64,000 bases of DNA from Daphnia carinata (Eukaryota > Arthropoda > Branchiopoda > Diplostraca > Daphniidae): the NCBI RefSeq assembly GCF_022539665.2, contig NW_026712553.1:43988-107987 (forward strand). Direction: 5' to 3'. Under the pieces are notes generated by a model that made no database searches, was not told where the DNA came from, and saw nothing but the letters and a program-made list of their open reading frames with translations. Made by a program: the position numbers and the translations under genes. Below, piece by piece: positions 31,076 through 48,272 of the stretch (position 1 is its first letter; each line of letters begins with the position of its first letter).

Positions 31076-32994
31076 CTGGGCTGCTGCATTGCCTATCTGG
31101 TTGTACTTGGCGATCTCGGTCCAGAAATATTAATCAAAATAGGTGTAAATTACTCCTTGCAGTCAGCACGAATACTTATTCTTATGGCAGGTAAGCTCTC
31201 TACTGGATGCCAGTGATATTATTTCCATAAGGTTCTAAAATATATAACTTAATCATACAGGAAATGGCATGTTCATCATATACCTCTGTGCCTCTTGAGA
31301 GATATTGAAACATTGGATGTAGTGTCAACAGTTTCTGTGTCTATGTATTACATGTTATTGGTTTTGAAAGCATGTACATGATTCCCTGCCCTTAATTATG
31401 TTTTATGCATCCTTCTACATGAAGTATGCTACCAAAATAACAGTGCAGTTATGACAGATTTTTTTTTCTTTTTCAGTCCTTCTTTGAGGCTGGTGTCCAG
31501 GGCCTAACCGAAGGAATGTCTTCAAATATTGAAGTATGGAAAATGGGGGGTGTACTCCAATGCGTACCGATATTTTCCATGGCTTTATGATGCCAAACGT
31601 GAGTGGAAATATTTAAATTGACAAGGAGAATGCCAGATTTAATGATCAGCTTTTTAAATGCATAGGCAGGTGTTCGAAGTATACCAGAACCTTCCCTAAA
31701 AGCAATGGATCGAGTAATATCGACAGCCATTGATTTGTGCACTTTTATGTACATGGGGGTAGGAATAGCTGGCTACCTAGCCTTTGCGGATACGCATTTT
31801 ACTGGCAAGTCAACATATTGTAAACTTTTTGCCTAGGAAAATCTGACGAATTTCATTGGGTCATATTTTGTCTCGACTAGGCAATATCCTCATAAGTTTT
31901 GCGCCGTCTTTTGTAACTGACCTTATGAAAGTGGGATTCCTGCTATCGATTATCTTGAGCTTTCCGTCGTGTGTTTTGCCCTGCAGGACAAGCTTTCATT
32001 CATTAGTGTATGGAAAGGTAAAGCGTTAATTCATTGATGATGTAATCGTTATGCCAAAGTGTTTGCTTTTGTTTGTTTTTTAAGTTGAGGAATCCCTTCA
32101 GACGTCTGAAACTAGTGGCGGGATGTCAGGAGGAACAACCGGCTCACTTTCGGATTTCCGTTTCAAAATCCTGACATTCATAATCGTCACGGCAACCTTA
32201 ATAATAGGTAAAGTTTATTGAAATCTAGTACAATAAGATGAAAAAGAAAATATAAATGTCGATTGGTGTCTGTTGGTATCTGCATTCCGAATGTCGAGTT
32301 CGTTTTAGGTCTGGTGGGTGCCACTTCAGGAACGGCAGTTTGTTGTGTTGCGCCTGCGTGGATTTATCTGCAAGTTGTCCCATCGACTTCTGGTGAACGC
32401 TGGATTGCCAAAGTGGGTCTTCGAAGAATTTTGTCACTCGCAATAACTAAAGAATTCTCCGTGCGTTAGGTACTGTTCGTGTGCGGATTGATTATTCTTC
32501 TTTTGGGCACCGCTGCCAATATTTATGCAGAGGAAGAATACTCGGAAACTCGCGCTGAGGTCATCATTCCGCCTAGTTTAAGGGAAATCGAAGCCAAATT
32601 TGACCTTCCGTTGCCTCAGTCATCGCCAGCAGTAGTCATGATGGACAACTTCAACAGACTTGGTGATAATTCCTTCAATGATCCTCTTAGCTTCAATAGG
32701 TCAGCATTCGGTTTGGGATTTCATTCCCAGATTATCGTTTAAGTTGTTGTGTTTTTCGTCTCGCTTTTTTATTCTTATTCAATACTATCATTAGGACAAT
32801 TTGATCTACTACATAGATCTTTTATTTACTGGTTTTCGTTCATTTTCAGGAGAAAAAAAAACGAAGAATTGGGATCCAATAATGATGTAACAGCCGCGAT
32901 TGAAGAATTAGCAATTTCAAATATTAGTCTGGCGGTTGTGCAATCGGCAGTTCCAGCAGTCCAGATACAAATAAACCGTTGCATTAATCCATAG
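31076..32994 (+). pseudogene. SLC38A10: SLC38A10-type transporter pseudogene (unit 2)
   Basis: Same exon set as 23851-25766. Differences: exon 2 reads SVSMYYMLLVLKA (no TAG), exon 3 keeps the six-G run so WKMGGVLQCVPIF stays in frame, and the last exon keeps the longer A run, which makes the splice from SFN to RRKKNEELGSNND agree in phase. Still broken by the missing 5' exons, a frameshift before LCLLRD, the TGA after SMAL and the frame break before IPEPSLKAM. It is the least decayed of the three copies and best shows the parent gene. Confidence 0.85.
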
Positions 32995-33215
32995 AGAGAA
33001 CTACCACAAGCTCCCACAGTGCACGTGTGCTTCCCCTCAACGTGAAGTGAAACAGGTGAAAACCATCGAGATAAAAGTACCAAGATCAGTTTGGTGCTCA
33101 ACCAATCTGATTGTGTGTGCAAAACTGTGTTATTCCTGTGTGAGCAATTACTGAAGTCAAAAGCGGACTTTCTACGTATAATCTGCGGTATTTACACCAT
33201 AAGAAAGGAGACTAA

Positions 33216-33568
33216 CAAATAGCATATCGAGATGAGATACATTGACTATATAATAATATTATGACTCAAGCTATAGAAGAGAGAATTCATGTGTGAATTT
33301 AGTCCAAGGTTGAGCATCGAACTGGGTTTCAACCTTAGTATGTTGATACCCGCAGCCAGACGCTTTACAAATAAGCTATGATAGTTATACAGTCGCTGAT
33401 CAGACTGGCAAATAGCATAGCAAGAAGAAAACATTGACTATACAAAATGATCGTGCGTTGACTCAAGGTATACGAGACTGAAATTATATGTGACTATAGC
33501 TCAATGGTTGAGTATCGGCAAGCTATGCCGAATATTAGGGTTTAATACCCAATAGTTGCAGAAAGTGT
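33216..33568 (+). repeat. tRNA-like tandem pair (unit 2 copy)
   Basis: Identical to 25988-26340 over the parts compared; the cloverleaf-forming segment is 33490-33559. Confidence 0.55.
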
Positions 33569-34816
33569 AATTGGTGTCATGTGTGTGTGTATGTTTCTGG
33601 TGTCAATTATGTAAATGTGTCAGTTGTAATAAAATGTGTGTGATGTATAAATGTTTCCTAATAATTAATAATACAAAAATTACAAAGTAATCATGGGTTG
33701 TTAATGCCATTGACAGTCATTTGCCATGATTGTGTAGCTGAAGATAGTTGCGTAAGACGAAGTAGGAAAAAAAATCGCCGTATCGTGATACAGAAAAAAA
33801 ATACAATTAACTCAATGTAACAATCAGGTGTGTAATTAATTTTAAAATAATACCATTCGCAGGACGAGAAAAGATTTTTCGAGCCGCAGAAATAGAGGAT
33901 AATATTTTCAATGACATTTTTTACTATTCAGTATGTTTAAAAAGATTTTAAGAAAAAAAAAGATTATAGGGTTTTAGTGCAACTGACACGAGTGATGCAT
34001 CATTACGGGTCAAAATGTTTCTCTTCCCCATGTGACACAAATGTCGGAACTGTTATGATGGCCGTAACGTCACGTCACGTCACGTCACCATCCAATACAG
34101 TCTTTAACGTTGGCATTTTTCCAACTATTTGAAGTTTTTCTTTTTCGAACACATTAAATATGAGACTGATGATTAATGAAGAACCGCGACATCTGTTTGG
34201 TCAATACTCACAAGTATACATTCATTTGTTTGATGTCAAATCGTTCGGTGGCAAAAGTTCTTCTTCCAGAAGACTCATTTTCTGAAAAAAAAAAATGTTT
34301 ACGATGAGAAAGCTTCATCTAGGCAGACGATGGACAGGTTAAAATATTTGAAACAACAAAAGAAAACACATGTCATAGTTTAGAATGATCGAATAAACGC
34401 TCATGAATATTATAGCAGAAACAAATACGATCAACTGAAAGTGTAGCGATCCACGTTCTGATGCAAATGAGAGATTCTTTGGCGCTGTTGCTGTATCGTT
34501 AAGACATTGCCATCTTTTCAAAATGGATTTCCTACTAAACACCATGCCTTTTTTCATAGAATATTAGCCAAATCATTTTGAAAAATAAAAAAAAACATGC
34601 ATTTACCTAGTTGACGAACAACGTACCTATCTTGCCTAACTCCTCGTTCCTCTTAGTATCTTCACATCTACATTGTTCAGACATAGTATGTCCCTTTAAT
34701 GAACTAAAAGACTAAAAAAAAAAAAAATAATTAACACAATTACGTTTTCAGAAAACATGTACAAGAAACCTATTTACCTTGTTGACAGAAATGACACCAG
34801 AATAGTACTTTAAAAT
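33569..34816. other. Unit 2 spacer, no gene recognised
   Basis: Counterpart of the start of the unit 1 spacer, including the CGTCA array at 34068-34088. No gene. Confidence 0.45.
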
Positions 34817-35345
34817 AATGGTGTTTCGTGTCAATCGTACTGATTTTTGTTTTTTTTTGTTTTTTTTTGCTTGTTTTTTTTTTTTTTTTGTGTGGGATAA
34901 CGATTAAGATTTTCCAATTTTTCTTTTCATTATGGCCAATTAAGTTAGACTTAAGCACTAATCAAAGAAATACAATTGCTTCGACATCTCAAACCTCCGG
35001 GGGAGGAGGAGATGGCGTGTAACGATTAGTCCCAAATAGAAATAAGTAGTTCTAAAGTTCAGCACTAGGTGACGTGTTTCCTCTTCTTGTAATGCTCATG
35101 TTGTTATTATTGATAAGTTAGAAAAACAGTAGTCTTGATTTCCAGCGCCAGATGGCATCCTATTATTATCTATATACTTTTCTAAATGTTGTTGTAATGA
35201 ACGCCAGATGGCGCTTGCCGGAAGTGTCAGCTGTCTAAGCTGGCAATCCCTCTCTTTTTCGCGTAGCTTGATCGTGAACGGTTATATTTGACAAGTGCTC
35301 TTCACATTTCTTGTGTGGTTTTGTTCTGGATTTATGTAAGGTTAT
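34817..35345. other. Segment present only in unit 2
   Basis: Contains T-rich runs (34848-34890), a GA-rich word cgggggaggaggagatgg near 34998, and two copies of cgccagatggc (about 35147 and 35200) that resemble an arthropod GCCATCT-type core promoter word. It ends at gttattctcgtgttgtaag, where unit 1 resumes. It may be ancestral sequence deleted from unit 1 or an insertion in unit 2. No gene recognised. Confidence 0.5.
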
Positions 35346-35954
35346 TCTCGTGTTGTAAGTTTGCGTTAAGGGAATTTGGTTGGATTTCGTATGAACGCAT
35401 TTCTTATATTATTAATATTGTTTGTCAAGTGTTTACCTTTTGTGTGTGACTTTCTTGAACAGTCTTTGGGACATTTACGCCCTCGGCTCCTTGTTTCGGT
35501 CGTCTCATTTCCAGACGTGAACGAAATATAAAGGTTGCAGTAAAAAGTATTGTATAAATAGAAATTGTCATTCAGTTCGGAACCACAAACTAAAAAGCAT
35601 TAATCAATATCTGTTGGCCATAATTACCATTTAACAATTTCACCCCTTCTGACTCTTCTGTTTAAAAAATATTAGCTTATTATTGAGAACGAAATCTTGG
35701 CAATTGCACATACAGTTTTTTGTAAGGGAACAATATAATTTTATCAGCAAATCTGAAATCAATAAAAAAAAAGTTTTTTTTCGTTTCACAAGAAATACCT
35801 GTTGCAAATACATTCCGTATTGTTTCTGCAATGAAATTAATGTCAAAATTCCATTCTTACAAGGATTGCTGGTATTCAAAGTCCTAAAATAAATGCTTTA
35901 TGGCATTAATGTACAGAACGAAAAATTTGCATTTACCTTGTTTGACGAACGTTT
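35346..35954. other. Unit 2 distal spacer, no gene recognised
   Basis: Matches 27690-28274 of unit 1. Only short frames, no motif. Confidence 0.4.
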
Positions 35955-36523
35955 CTATCTTGCCTGTAGCATTTTTTGTTCATGTTTTGGTATGGCCCAG
36001 TGGAGAACCTGTGTTAATTTTAATATTTCAATCTATTTTACTTTAAACCTACATAGAAAGACATCCTGATGTTGCACATATAATACTTACGGCAGTAGAT
36101 CGTTTATTTATGACAATCCATTGCTTGTGTGAAATTGTTATTCCACTTGTTTTCCATCTGTCATAATCATTTCGCTTTTCTGGGTCACAGAGCACCTCCT
36201 TAGCTTCCTGTTGGAATGACCAGAAATTAACTGTATCTATCACATTACTTGGTTAATGTGCAAAATCTATTTACCTGAAGTTTTTGAAACTGAGTAGTGG
36301 ACTTGTCATATGGATTCTTATCAGGATGACAACGTAATACTCTGTGTTTGTATTAGGTTAATATTTGGTCAACCTATTTATGTATGAAGTGAATATAAAG
36401 AACTAAAAAAAAAGAACAAACAGCACAAATCTGACCGAAACTTACACTGGAGGAATCATCGCAACCTAATGTGTAGTAGTAGTCATCTTCCAGGCATCGC
36501 TCATTGAATGTAATTGCATCCAT
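35955..36523 (-). pseudogene. DNAJC12: DNAJC12 copy in unit 3, same lesions as unit 2
   Basis: Exons 36523-36446, 36373-36275, 36207-36091 and 36008-35955. Carries the same TAA in exon 2 and the same QAR-stop at the truncated exon 4. The J domain is therefore not made. Confidence 0.88.
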
Positions 36524-36668
36524 ATCGTTAACCAAAAACAAGAGTACATATGGCAATACGGCAATCCGTTTTACCCAAATAAAAATATAAAATATTGGTT
36601 TTTTTTTCTGTTTGACTTCTATCGCCATCTACCGGTCACATTTCTAGTTAATTGTCTATACACTGACC

Positions 36669-37409
36669 GAAAAAATTTTTAAGCCCGACTAAATAAGCCC
36701 GACTTAATAAGCCCGACTTTCTGTTTTTTTTACGGGTTAATTCAAAAAATAGAAGTCTGATATAAAAACATACCCCATTTTCATGATCAGCGATCAATTT
36801 CGCATCGGAATACTGTATTTTTAATGAAATCTAGGATTTGAGGAAAAGTGGAAAGCGAGAAGGCCTTCTCACTTTTGCAATTTTGGCAAAATTTTAGATT
36901 TCGCTTTAAATACGTGGTTTCGATGCAGAATTGAACGGGCATCACGAATATGAGGGTTGTTTTCTCGTGGAACTCATAGTGTTTTAATAAAACGTAAAAA
37001 ACGGGGAAGTTGGGTTTAAAAAAATAAGCCCGATTAAAAAAATAAGCCCGACTTTATCTTTAAATTACGATTATTTCAAAAACGGCTTACTTGAAAATAA
37101 AACAAATGGTTTTTTCTGAATCCGCGTTAAAATAGGGTTATACTGTGGGATTTTCATCGCATTCCGAGAGATTTCGATTTTTTCCGATTTTGACAAAAGT
37201 GAGAAGGCTATAGCCTTCTCTCTTAGCAATTTTGACAAAATGTTAGATTTCGCTTTAAATACATGGTTTCGATGCAGAATTGAACGGAGATCACGATTGT
37301 GAGGATTGTGTTCTCGTGGGACTCAAAGTTTTTTAATAAAACGTAAAAAACGGTAAAGTTGGGTTAAAAAATAAGCCCGCGCTTATATTGTCGGGCTTAA
37401 AATTTTTTC
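36669..37409. mobile_element. Inverted-repeat element (unit 3 copy)
   Basis: Same ends and interior as in units 1 and 2, with a short insertion gattaaaaaaataagccc at about 37031. Longer central palindrome form. Confidence 0.75.
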
Positions 37410-38534
37410 CTATTAAAAAATAATAGCATTGAATCTAGATAACTATAGATGATTCTGATTAAAAATTACTCAAGGAACATGAAAATGGAATTTGTCTTTA
37501 CGTAGAGTTTATACTTTTGGAGTAATCTAAAATATGAAATAAATGTGTGTGCGAATCGAAACCATTACTAGCGCGCCAGTACGCTACAGCGCTAGCGTGA
37601 AACATCAAACTTCTTTGATTATTCAACGTTTGCATATGTATTTTATGTATATACTTGCATGCATATGCATATGTATTATACCTGAACATGTAGACTCAAT
37701 CTTTAACGCATAACCCAAAAGGTAACTAACGTTCAAAAAATCCTTTGTGGAATATTCATGGTGACAACTGAATGGATTGTAATTACGAACAACCATTATC
37801 AACTAGACTTGATAAGTCCTGGGAATGTGGCATAAGGTCATTGTTTTCCAAAGCGAAAATTTAGAAACCGTGATTGTTAAAGTATTATGGCCCAACAGAC
37901 GCGATGAGCTGCATGCAGGGCTACTTATACGTTTGGATATGAATGCAAAAAATAAATAATGACAAACCTACATTAGCTTTAACTTACTTTCCCTTCACAA
38001 CTAGAATAGCACCAAGCCAATGCATGAATGCACTAGTGCCAAAATCGGCCGCAAGGTGATATGGAGTATTCTTGCATGTCATTAACGGTGCGTGATGCCA
38101 CGCCCTAATTCGTGAGTGCTACATAATAATTGAAAATTTTAAACATTTACTCAAGTGTTTTGTTTATAATTACCTTGGATGTTGTTTATCACTATTTTCT
38201 GAATACAGTTCATTTATTACATTGTGCAATAGTTTCACTGAATTTAAATGAGAATTAGTTTAAGACGGAAAATGCCCGCTAGCGTTATCAACATGGTTTG
38301 GGGTCGTCATTCACGGTATATAATAGTTGCGTGAACATCTTTAACGTAGCGGCACTTGAACAATGACTGGGTATGGTACCCTCCCAATGTTGGGAACTAG
38401 TACCAAGAGTCTGTAAGCAATTACAACTCGAAACGTCAAGCGTTGGTATGATGATGATGGCACCCACAATGATTGGTCCACCAATCATTGGCCCCCCATT
38501 CCAATGCAGAACTGAATAGAGATGTAAGAGCTAT
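37410..38534. repeat. Shared spacer, unit 3 copy, no gene recognised
   Basis: Counterpart of 22503-23626. No gene. Confidence 0.6.
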
Positions 38535-38757
38535 CAGCTGATGCGAGATGGGGATCATATAGTACAGCAATATGATCTCCATCGGGGCAGGTCTGGAGGA
38601 TACTAGTATGTCAGTCAAGTGCTTAGCGCAACCTTTTTGGCTATTTTTTCAATAATTAAAATAAAAACTGTCAAACCGAAACTCCTATCTCTGCCGAATA
38701 TTTAAGCATTTCCTTAACATATAAAAATCTAAGGGCGAAATGAGGAAATAGCCATTA
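38535..38757 (+). repeat. 223-bp dispersed repeat with hairpin (unit 3 copy)
   Basis: Hairpin at 38547-38583, identical to unit 1. Followed directly by SLC38A10 sequence. Confidence 0.8.
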
Positions 38758-38758
38758 T

Positions 38759-40426
38759 CTGGGCTGCTGCATTGCCTATCTGGTTGTACTTGGCGATCTC
38801 GGTCCAGAAATATTAATCAAAATAGGTGTAAATTACTCCTTGCAGTCAGCACGAATACTTATTCTTATGGCAGGTAAGCTCTCTACTGGATGCCAGTGAT
38901 ATTATTTCCATAAGGTTCTAAAATATATAACTTAATCATACACAGGAAATAGCATGTTCATCATATACCTCTGTGCCTCTTGAGAGATATTGAAACATTG
39001 GATGTAGTGTCAACAGTTTCTGTGGCTATGTAGTACATGTTATTGGTTTTGAAAGCATGTACATGATTCCCTGCCCTTAATTATGTTTTATGCATCCTTC
39101 TACATGAAGTATGCTACCAAAATAACAGTGCAGTTATGACAGATTTTTTTTTCTTTTTCAGTCCTTCTTTGAGGCTGGTGTCCAGGGCCTAACCGAAGGA
39201 ATGTCTTCAAATATTGAAGTATGGAAAATAGGGGGTGTACTCCAATGCGTACCGATATTTTCCATGGCTTTATGATGCCAAACGTGAGTGGAAATATTTA
39301 AATTGACAAGGAGAATGCCAGATTTAATGATCAGCTTTTTAAATGCATAGGCAGGTGTCGAAGTATACCAGAACCTTCCCTAAAAGCAATGGATCGAGTA
39401 ATATCGACAGCCATTGATTTGTGCACTTTTATGTACATGGGGGTAGGAATAGCTGGCTACCTAGCCTTTGCGGATACGCATTTTACTGGCAAGTCAACAT
39501 ATTGTAAACTTTTTGCCTAGGAAAATCTGACGAATTTCATTGGGTCATATTTTGTCTCGACTAGGCAATATCCTCATAAGTTTTGCGCCGTCTTTTGTAA
39601 CTGACCTTATGAAAGTGGGATTCCTGCTATCGATTATCTTGAGCTTTCCGTCGTGTGTTTTGCCCTGCAGGACAAGCTTTCATTCATTAGTGTATGGAAA
39701 GGTAAAGCGTTAATTCATTGATGATGTAATCGTTATGCCAAAGTGTTTGCTTTTGTTTGTTTTTTAAGTTGAGGAATCCCTTCAGACGTCTGAAACTAGT
39801 GGCGGGATGTCAGGAGGAACAACCGGCTCACTTTCGGATTTCCGTTTCAAAATCCTGACATTCATAATCGTCACGGCAACCTTAATAATAGGTAAAGTTT
39901 ATTGAAATCTAGTACAATAAGATGAAAAAGAAAATATAAATGTCGATTGGTGTCTGTTGGTATCTGCATTCCGAATGTCGAGTTCGTTTTAGGTCTGGTG
40001 GGTGCCACTTCAGGAACGGCAGTTTGTTGTGTTGCGCCTGCGTGGATTTATCTGCAAGTTGTCCCATCGACTTCTGGTGAACGCTGGATTGCCAAAGTGG
40101 GTCTTCGAAGAATTTTGTCACTCGCAATAACTAAAGAATTCTCCGTGCGTTAGGTACTGTTCGTGTGCGGATTGATTATTCTTCTTTTGGGCACCGCTGC
40201 CAATATTTATGCAGAGGAAGAATACTCGGAAACTCACGCTGAGGTCATCATTCCGCCTAGTTTAAGGGAAATCGAAGCCAAATTTGACCTTCCGTTGCCT
40301 CAGTCATCGCCAGCAGTAGTCATGATGGACAACTTCAATAGACTTGGTGATAAATCATTCAATGAACCTTTTAGCTTCAATAGGTCAGCATTCGTTTTGG
40401 GATTTCATTCCCAGATTATCGTTTAA
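38759..40426 (+). pseudogene. SLC38A10: SLC38A10-type transporter pseudogene (unit 3), last exon missing
   Basis: Shares the exon order and most lesions of unit 1 (TAG in exon 2, TGA after SMAL). Extra changes: aatagcatg in place of aatggcatg at exon 2 and a T lost in caggtgtcgaag before IPEPS. The exon-3 G run is aaaatagggggtg, with a G-to-A change. The penultimate exon differs at GDKSFNEPFSFN. The last exon is absent because the unit stops at about 40480. Confidence 0.82.
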
Positions 40427-40480
40427 GTTGTTGTGTTTTTCGTTTCGCTTTTTTATTCTTATTCAATACTATCATTAGGA

Positions 40481-42113
40481 TTATATTCCAATTCTAACGC
40501 GCGAGTGTTCATCCTTATCCTGATGTAGGCATAGGGAATGTAAGCCACTGTCATGTAGGGTCTGGATGTAAGGATCTTTCATATTCGTACTTCGTATTAT
40601 GTATTGTGCTTATTTGTCTAGTATCTAAAAAAGTAAAAGGATTAATCGTCCAATTGCACTTCGGGAATTCTAAATACAAAATCTGAAACCAAAACATAAT
40701 AAAACTTAATTTAATTTTTCAATGTTAACCTCACGCCCATGTCCATTATGGCATCAACTTCTAGTTCAACTTTTCAGTGAACTTGGGTTTTTGCGTCAAA
40801 CGTCCGGTAGATGGTTGACCGTTTTGGCGCCAACTGCAATCCAAAATGCGTCCGCATTACGTGATAGAAGCGTTGGCTTAAAGGCTCCGCTGAACAGTTT
40901 GCGAAAGAACAAGATTGTGAGACGATGGATCGGATTTTTCGGTGGATTTGGATCGGCCAAATTCGTTGATCGTTGCGTTACAAAAATGAAAACTTTGATC
41001 AATAAGTGAATGCGTAAACACTCGGCTATAGTGACACAGTGAATTGTATCATTTTGTACTTCGTCTTGGAGGGGGGAGGGGATAGAGCAGTCGGTATTAA
41101 AAAAAAAATAACTTTGACGAGTGCTACACCGAGTTCGAGTGTCTTTCACTTGTTTCGAACGTCCCAAAGGATTGATTATCATTCAGGCAGCTCTTATCTC
41201 TATAACAAACACACTTCCCGCAGCGCACCAGTGAAAATTTGATTGTTTCTTCTGCATCACGTGTTCTCGGTTGTTTGGCTGTTTTCTTTCTTTTTCTTTT
41301 AAGCAATGGTTCGACTGGAACTGTCAAGTTCCGACCTAAAAACGGAAATAACAGCCGACTGAAGGAAGAACGAAGAAAAGCGAAAACAAGACGTTTATTG
41401 TTTTGAAATAATTACACCGTGTCGTCCTTCATGTTTCTTTGATTTATTGCATGTGCATTATGACCGTGTGCCTTGGTTTTGATGATTTATGTCGATGATA
41501 ATCACGTGCCTTTGCGGATATAATTCTGCGGCTGCCGTGGGCTGCTGCCATACATTTGATAAACTTCCCTTTGCCGCCGCCAGTGCACCCCACGCATATA
41601 TATAAATAAATATATATATATATAGTATATATATGTTATTTGATGGTCATACAAGAAAGTGCAGCTCGCTATATGAATACATCTTCTCCGTTTGGTTATT
41701 GTTCAATCGTTTTTTTTCCTTTGATGCCGTCGTGATGAAAAGAGAAAATACACGTCTATTTACTATGCATAAAGGGTGCAGTTTGCAGTTCTATGCAATA
41801 AGATATATTCACGATAGCTAAAAGAAATAAAAAATAATACAATAATTATAAGTGAAATAGTCGAATGTTTTAACAGCCATTAGCAAATCGTGTTTGATTT
41901 TTTATTTATTTATTTATTTACTTTTTGTTACAAGTAATACCGGCAACGCCGGATACCACTGAAGACCAGTCAAAACGGTCAAGAACAGGTCAAAACCTTT
42001 CAGCTCGTGAGCTGAACTCACCTTATATGTTTCTTGCGTTTTGATGGACCAAGTGCTTTTTCTAGCCAAAGAAATTTTGAATAAGAACGATAATTAAGAA
42101 ATAAGGCTACATT
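40481..42113. other. Region upstream of POLR3A, no named gene
   Basis: The longest frame is 40722-41009 plus (95 codons, basic C-terminus ending VTKMKTLINK); I do not recognise it, and the opposite strand is also open. An (AT)n tract lies at 41598-41637 and a (TTTA)n tract at 41899-41922. No further exons recognised. Confidence 0.45.
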
Positions 42114-46678
<4,565 letters not shown>

Positions 46679-47781
46679 TTAAGCCACCAATGTAACAGCT
46701 GGTAATGAAAATGTGTCCCTGTTGGTGTATTTACGTTTCTTTTTTTTGTGTTTTTTTTTGTTTTTTTTTTTTTTTTTCTTTTTCCTCTTTTCTAAATTGC
46801 GTCCTTAAAATATTTTAAAGCCGAAGCCCTTTTGAAATGGCACGCAATATTTAGGCAATTTTTCGTGTGGCTGAATGCCGCAAAAAATAGTTAAATTATT
46901 TCATTGGCATCTGCAAGATGTTTGAGGAGGATCGAATTCCGAAAAACAATCGAATGAAAAAAAAAAAAAAAAAAAAAACAAGCTTTAGATTTCTGTTGTC
47001 GTGTAACGTGGCTGTGTATGTTGTGATGCTTGCTTTTCGGCTTAGAAAAAAATGTCCATGTTCCATGATTTTTCCATGTTTGTTTTGTCTTTTTTGTAAA
47101 AAATTCAAAAATTCCTGTTTTCTATTTTTGTGTTTTTTACAAATACACAACGTTTTCTGAACTCTATTTTGTACTACGGCAATTGTTTATTTCGACACTA
47201 AAAGCGTTATTGCCACCACAGGCAACTTGCAGGTCGGAAAAACGAAAAAGGAAAAAAAAAAACGAAAAAGGAAAAAAAACGAAGTCGGTTCTGGTCACCT
47301 CTCCATTTTGTAATCCGCTTTTGCTGCAATAACAAAGAAAACACGAACCAAATCGTCAAGCAAATCGCTTCAGTGGTTGTATCAAAATGATCCGAAACGG
47401 CGGTAAGAAAGAAATACAAGACAGCAAAAAAGTTTCCCGTCCTTACGTTAAATACCTGTTTATAACTAGATGAAACTCATACAATCAAGAAATACTCGAG
47501 TCAAGCAGCGTTTCTCCGTAAATCATTTTAAACTTAGATATAATTGTTATTACGATTCGTTATTACTGTTATTCAAGTTTTAAAGAATCGAAAAATATTA
47601 TTTGACAAGACTATTTCCCACTGAAATTGCATATTTTCACTTAAACAGTGACAGCATTTTTTTAAACTTTCAAACAGTTCATCATTCTTTAATTGAAATG
47701 TAGTCATTCGGATACCTTGCTTTCTAATTGACCATTTAATTTTAATGAAACATGCAACTCTAATGCACATTGCTTGACTTT
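46679..47781. other. Spacer between POLR3A and APC15, low complexity
   Basis: T-rich run at 46741-46790, about 20 A at 46958-46978, and aaaaaggaaaaaaaaa-type runs at 47242-47280. Open frames here are by-products of these runs. No gene recognised; the 3' ends of POLR3A (plus) and APC15 (minus) converge on it. Confidence 0.5.
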
Positions 47782-48272
47782 TTATTCACTGAGATCCATA
47801 GTAAGGTTGGCAAGTCTAGGTGGACCTTCACCAAGGTCACGATTAAAGTTTGGCCCATTGACAGTAAAGGAGTCTATATCACTGTCTTCTGCTTCACGAC
47901 TTTCGCTGTCATCATCTTCATGTTCCTCCTCATCTTCTTCATCTTCATCTTCGTCTACAGGCTGTACATGCCAAAATAAAAACAAATATAAGACTAAAAA
48001 CAAAAGAAGAATATGATAAATTGATTATAAAAAAGAGAAACCTCTGACGACGTCTTTCCAATAGGCAACATATCACTGTTCTTCGTAGCTACTGAGTTCA
48101 GCTGCATGGTATTTTAACATAATAAAGAAAAACAATTATAAAACTAAATTCACTAACCACATATACAGATCTGAAGACAATTTAATGACTATCACGAAAT
48201 ACAAAGGGGAAAGCATCCATACCCACATTTGGTGTTCTTGTTCCAACTGGGTCAATTCGTTTTCCCCATCAA
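47782..48272 (-). CDS. APC15: Anaphase-promoting complex subunit 15 homologue (block A' copy)
   Basis: Same gene as at 1-464 but with its 3' end in view. Exons: 48272-48223 (DGENELTQLEQEHQMW), 48101-48042 (LNSVATKNSDMLPIGK, TSSE), 47961-47782 (PVDEDEDEEDEEEHEDDD through GPPRLANLTMDLSE, then TAA). The three exons join in phase with GT-AG borders, giving 95 residues plus one split codon at the upstream edge; known APC15 proteins are about 120, so one N-terminal exon of about 25 residues remains unfound. It lies tail to tail with POLR3A, 1.1 kb away. The acidic tail has one copy of the 24-bp word that is doubled at 60-107. Confidence 0.8.

Larger units (their letters stand above)
28287..35966. 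repeat. Tandem unit 2 (7680 bp)
   Basis: Same order as unit 1. It is 468 bp longer, mainly from a 530-bp segment at 34817-35345 that unit 1 lacks and replaces with its 80-bp duplication. In some places it is less degraded than units 1 and 3 (for example TAT instead of TAG in SLC38A10 exon 2). Confidence 0.93.
35967..40480. repeat. Tandem unit 3 (partial, about 4.5 kb)
   Basis: Follows unit 2 without a gap and stays near-identical until about 40480, after the penultimate SLC38A10 exon (tcattagga), where it diverges into unrelated sequence leading to POLR3A. Divergence rises slightly from about 40340 (several changes in the exon g region). Confidence 0.9.

Noticed and set aside
40722-41009. 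95-codon plus-strand gene upstream of POLR3A
   Set aside because: No recognisable motif, the opposite strand is equally open and no duplicate is available for comparison; left as unassigned.
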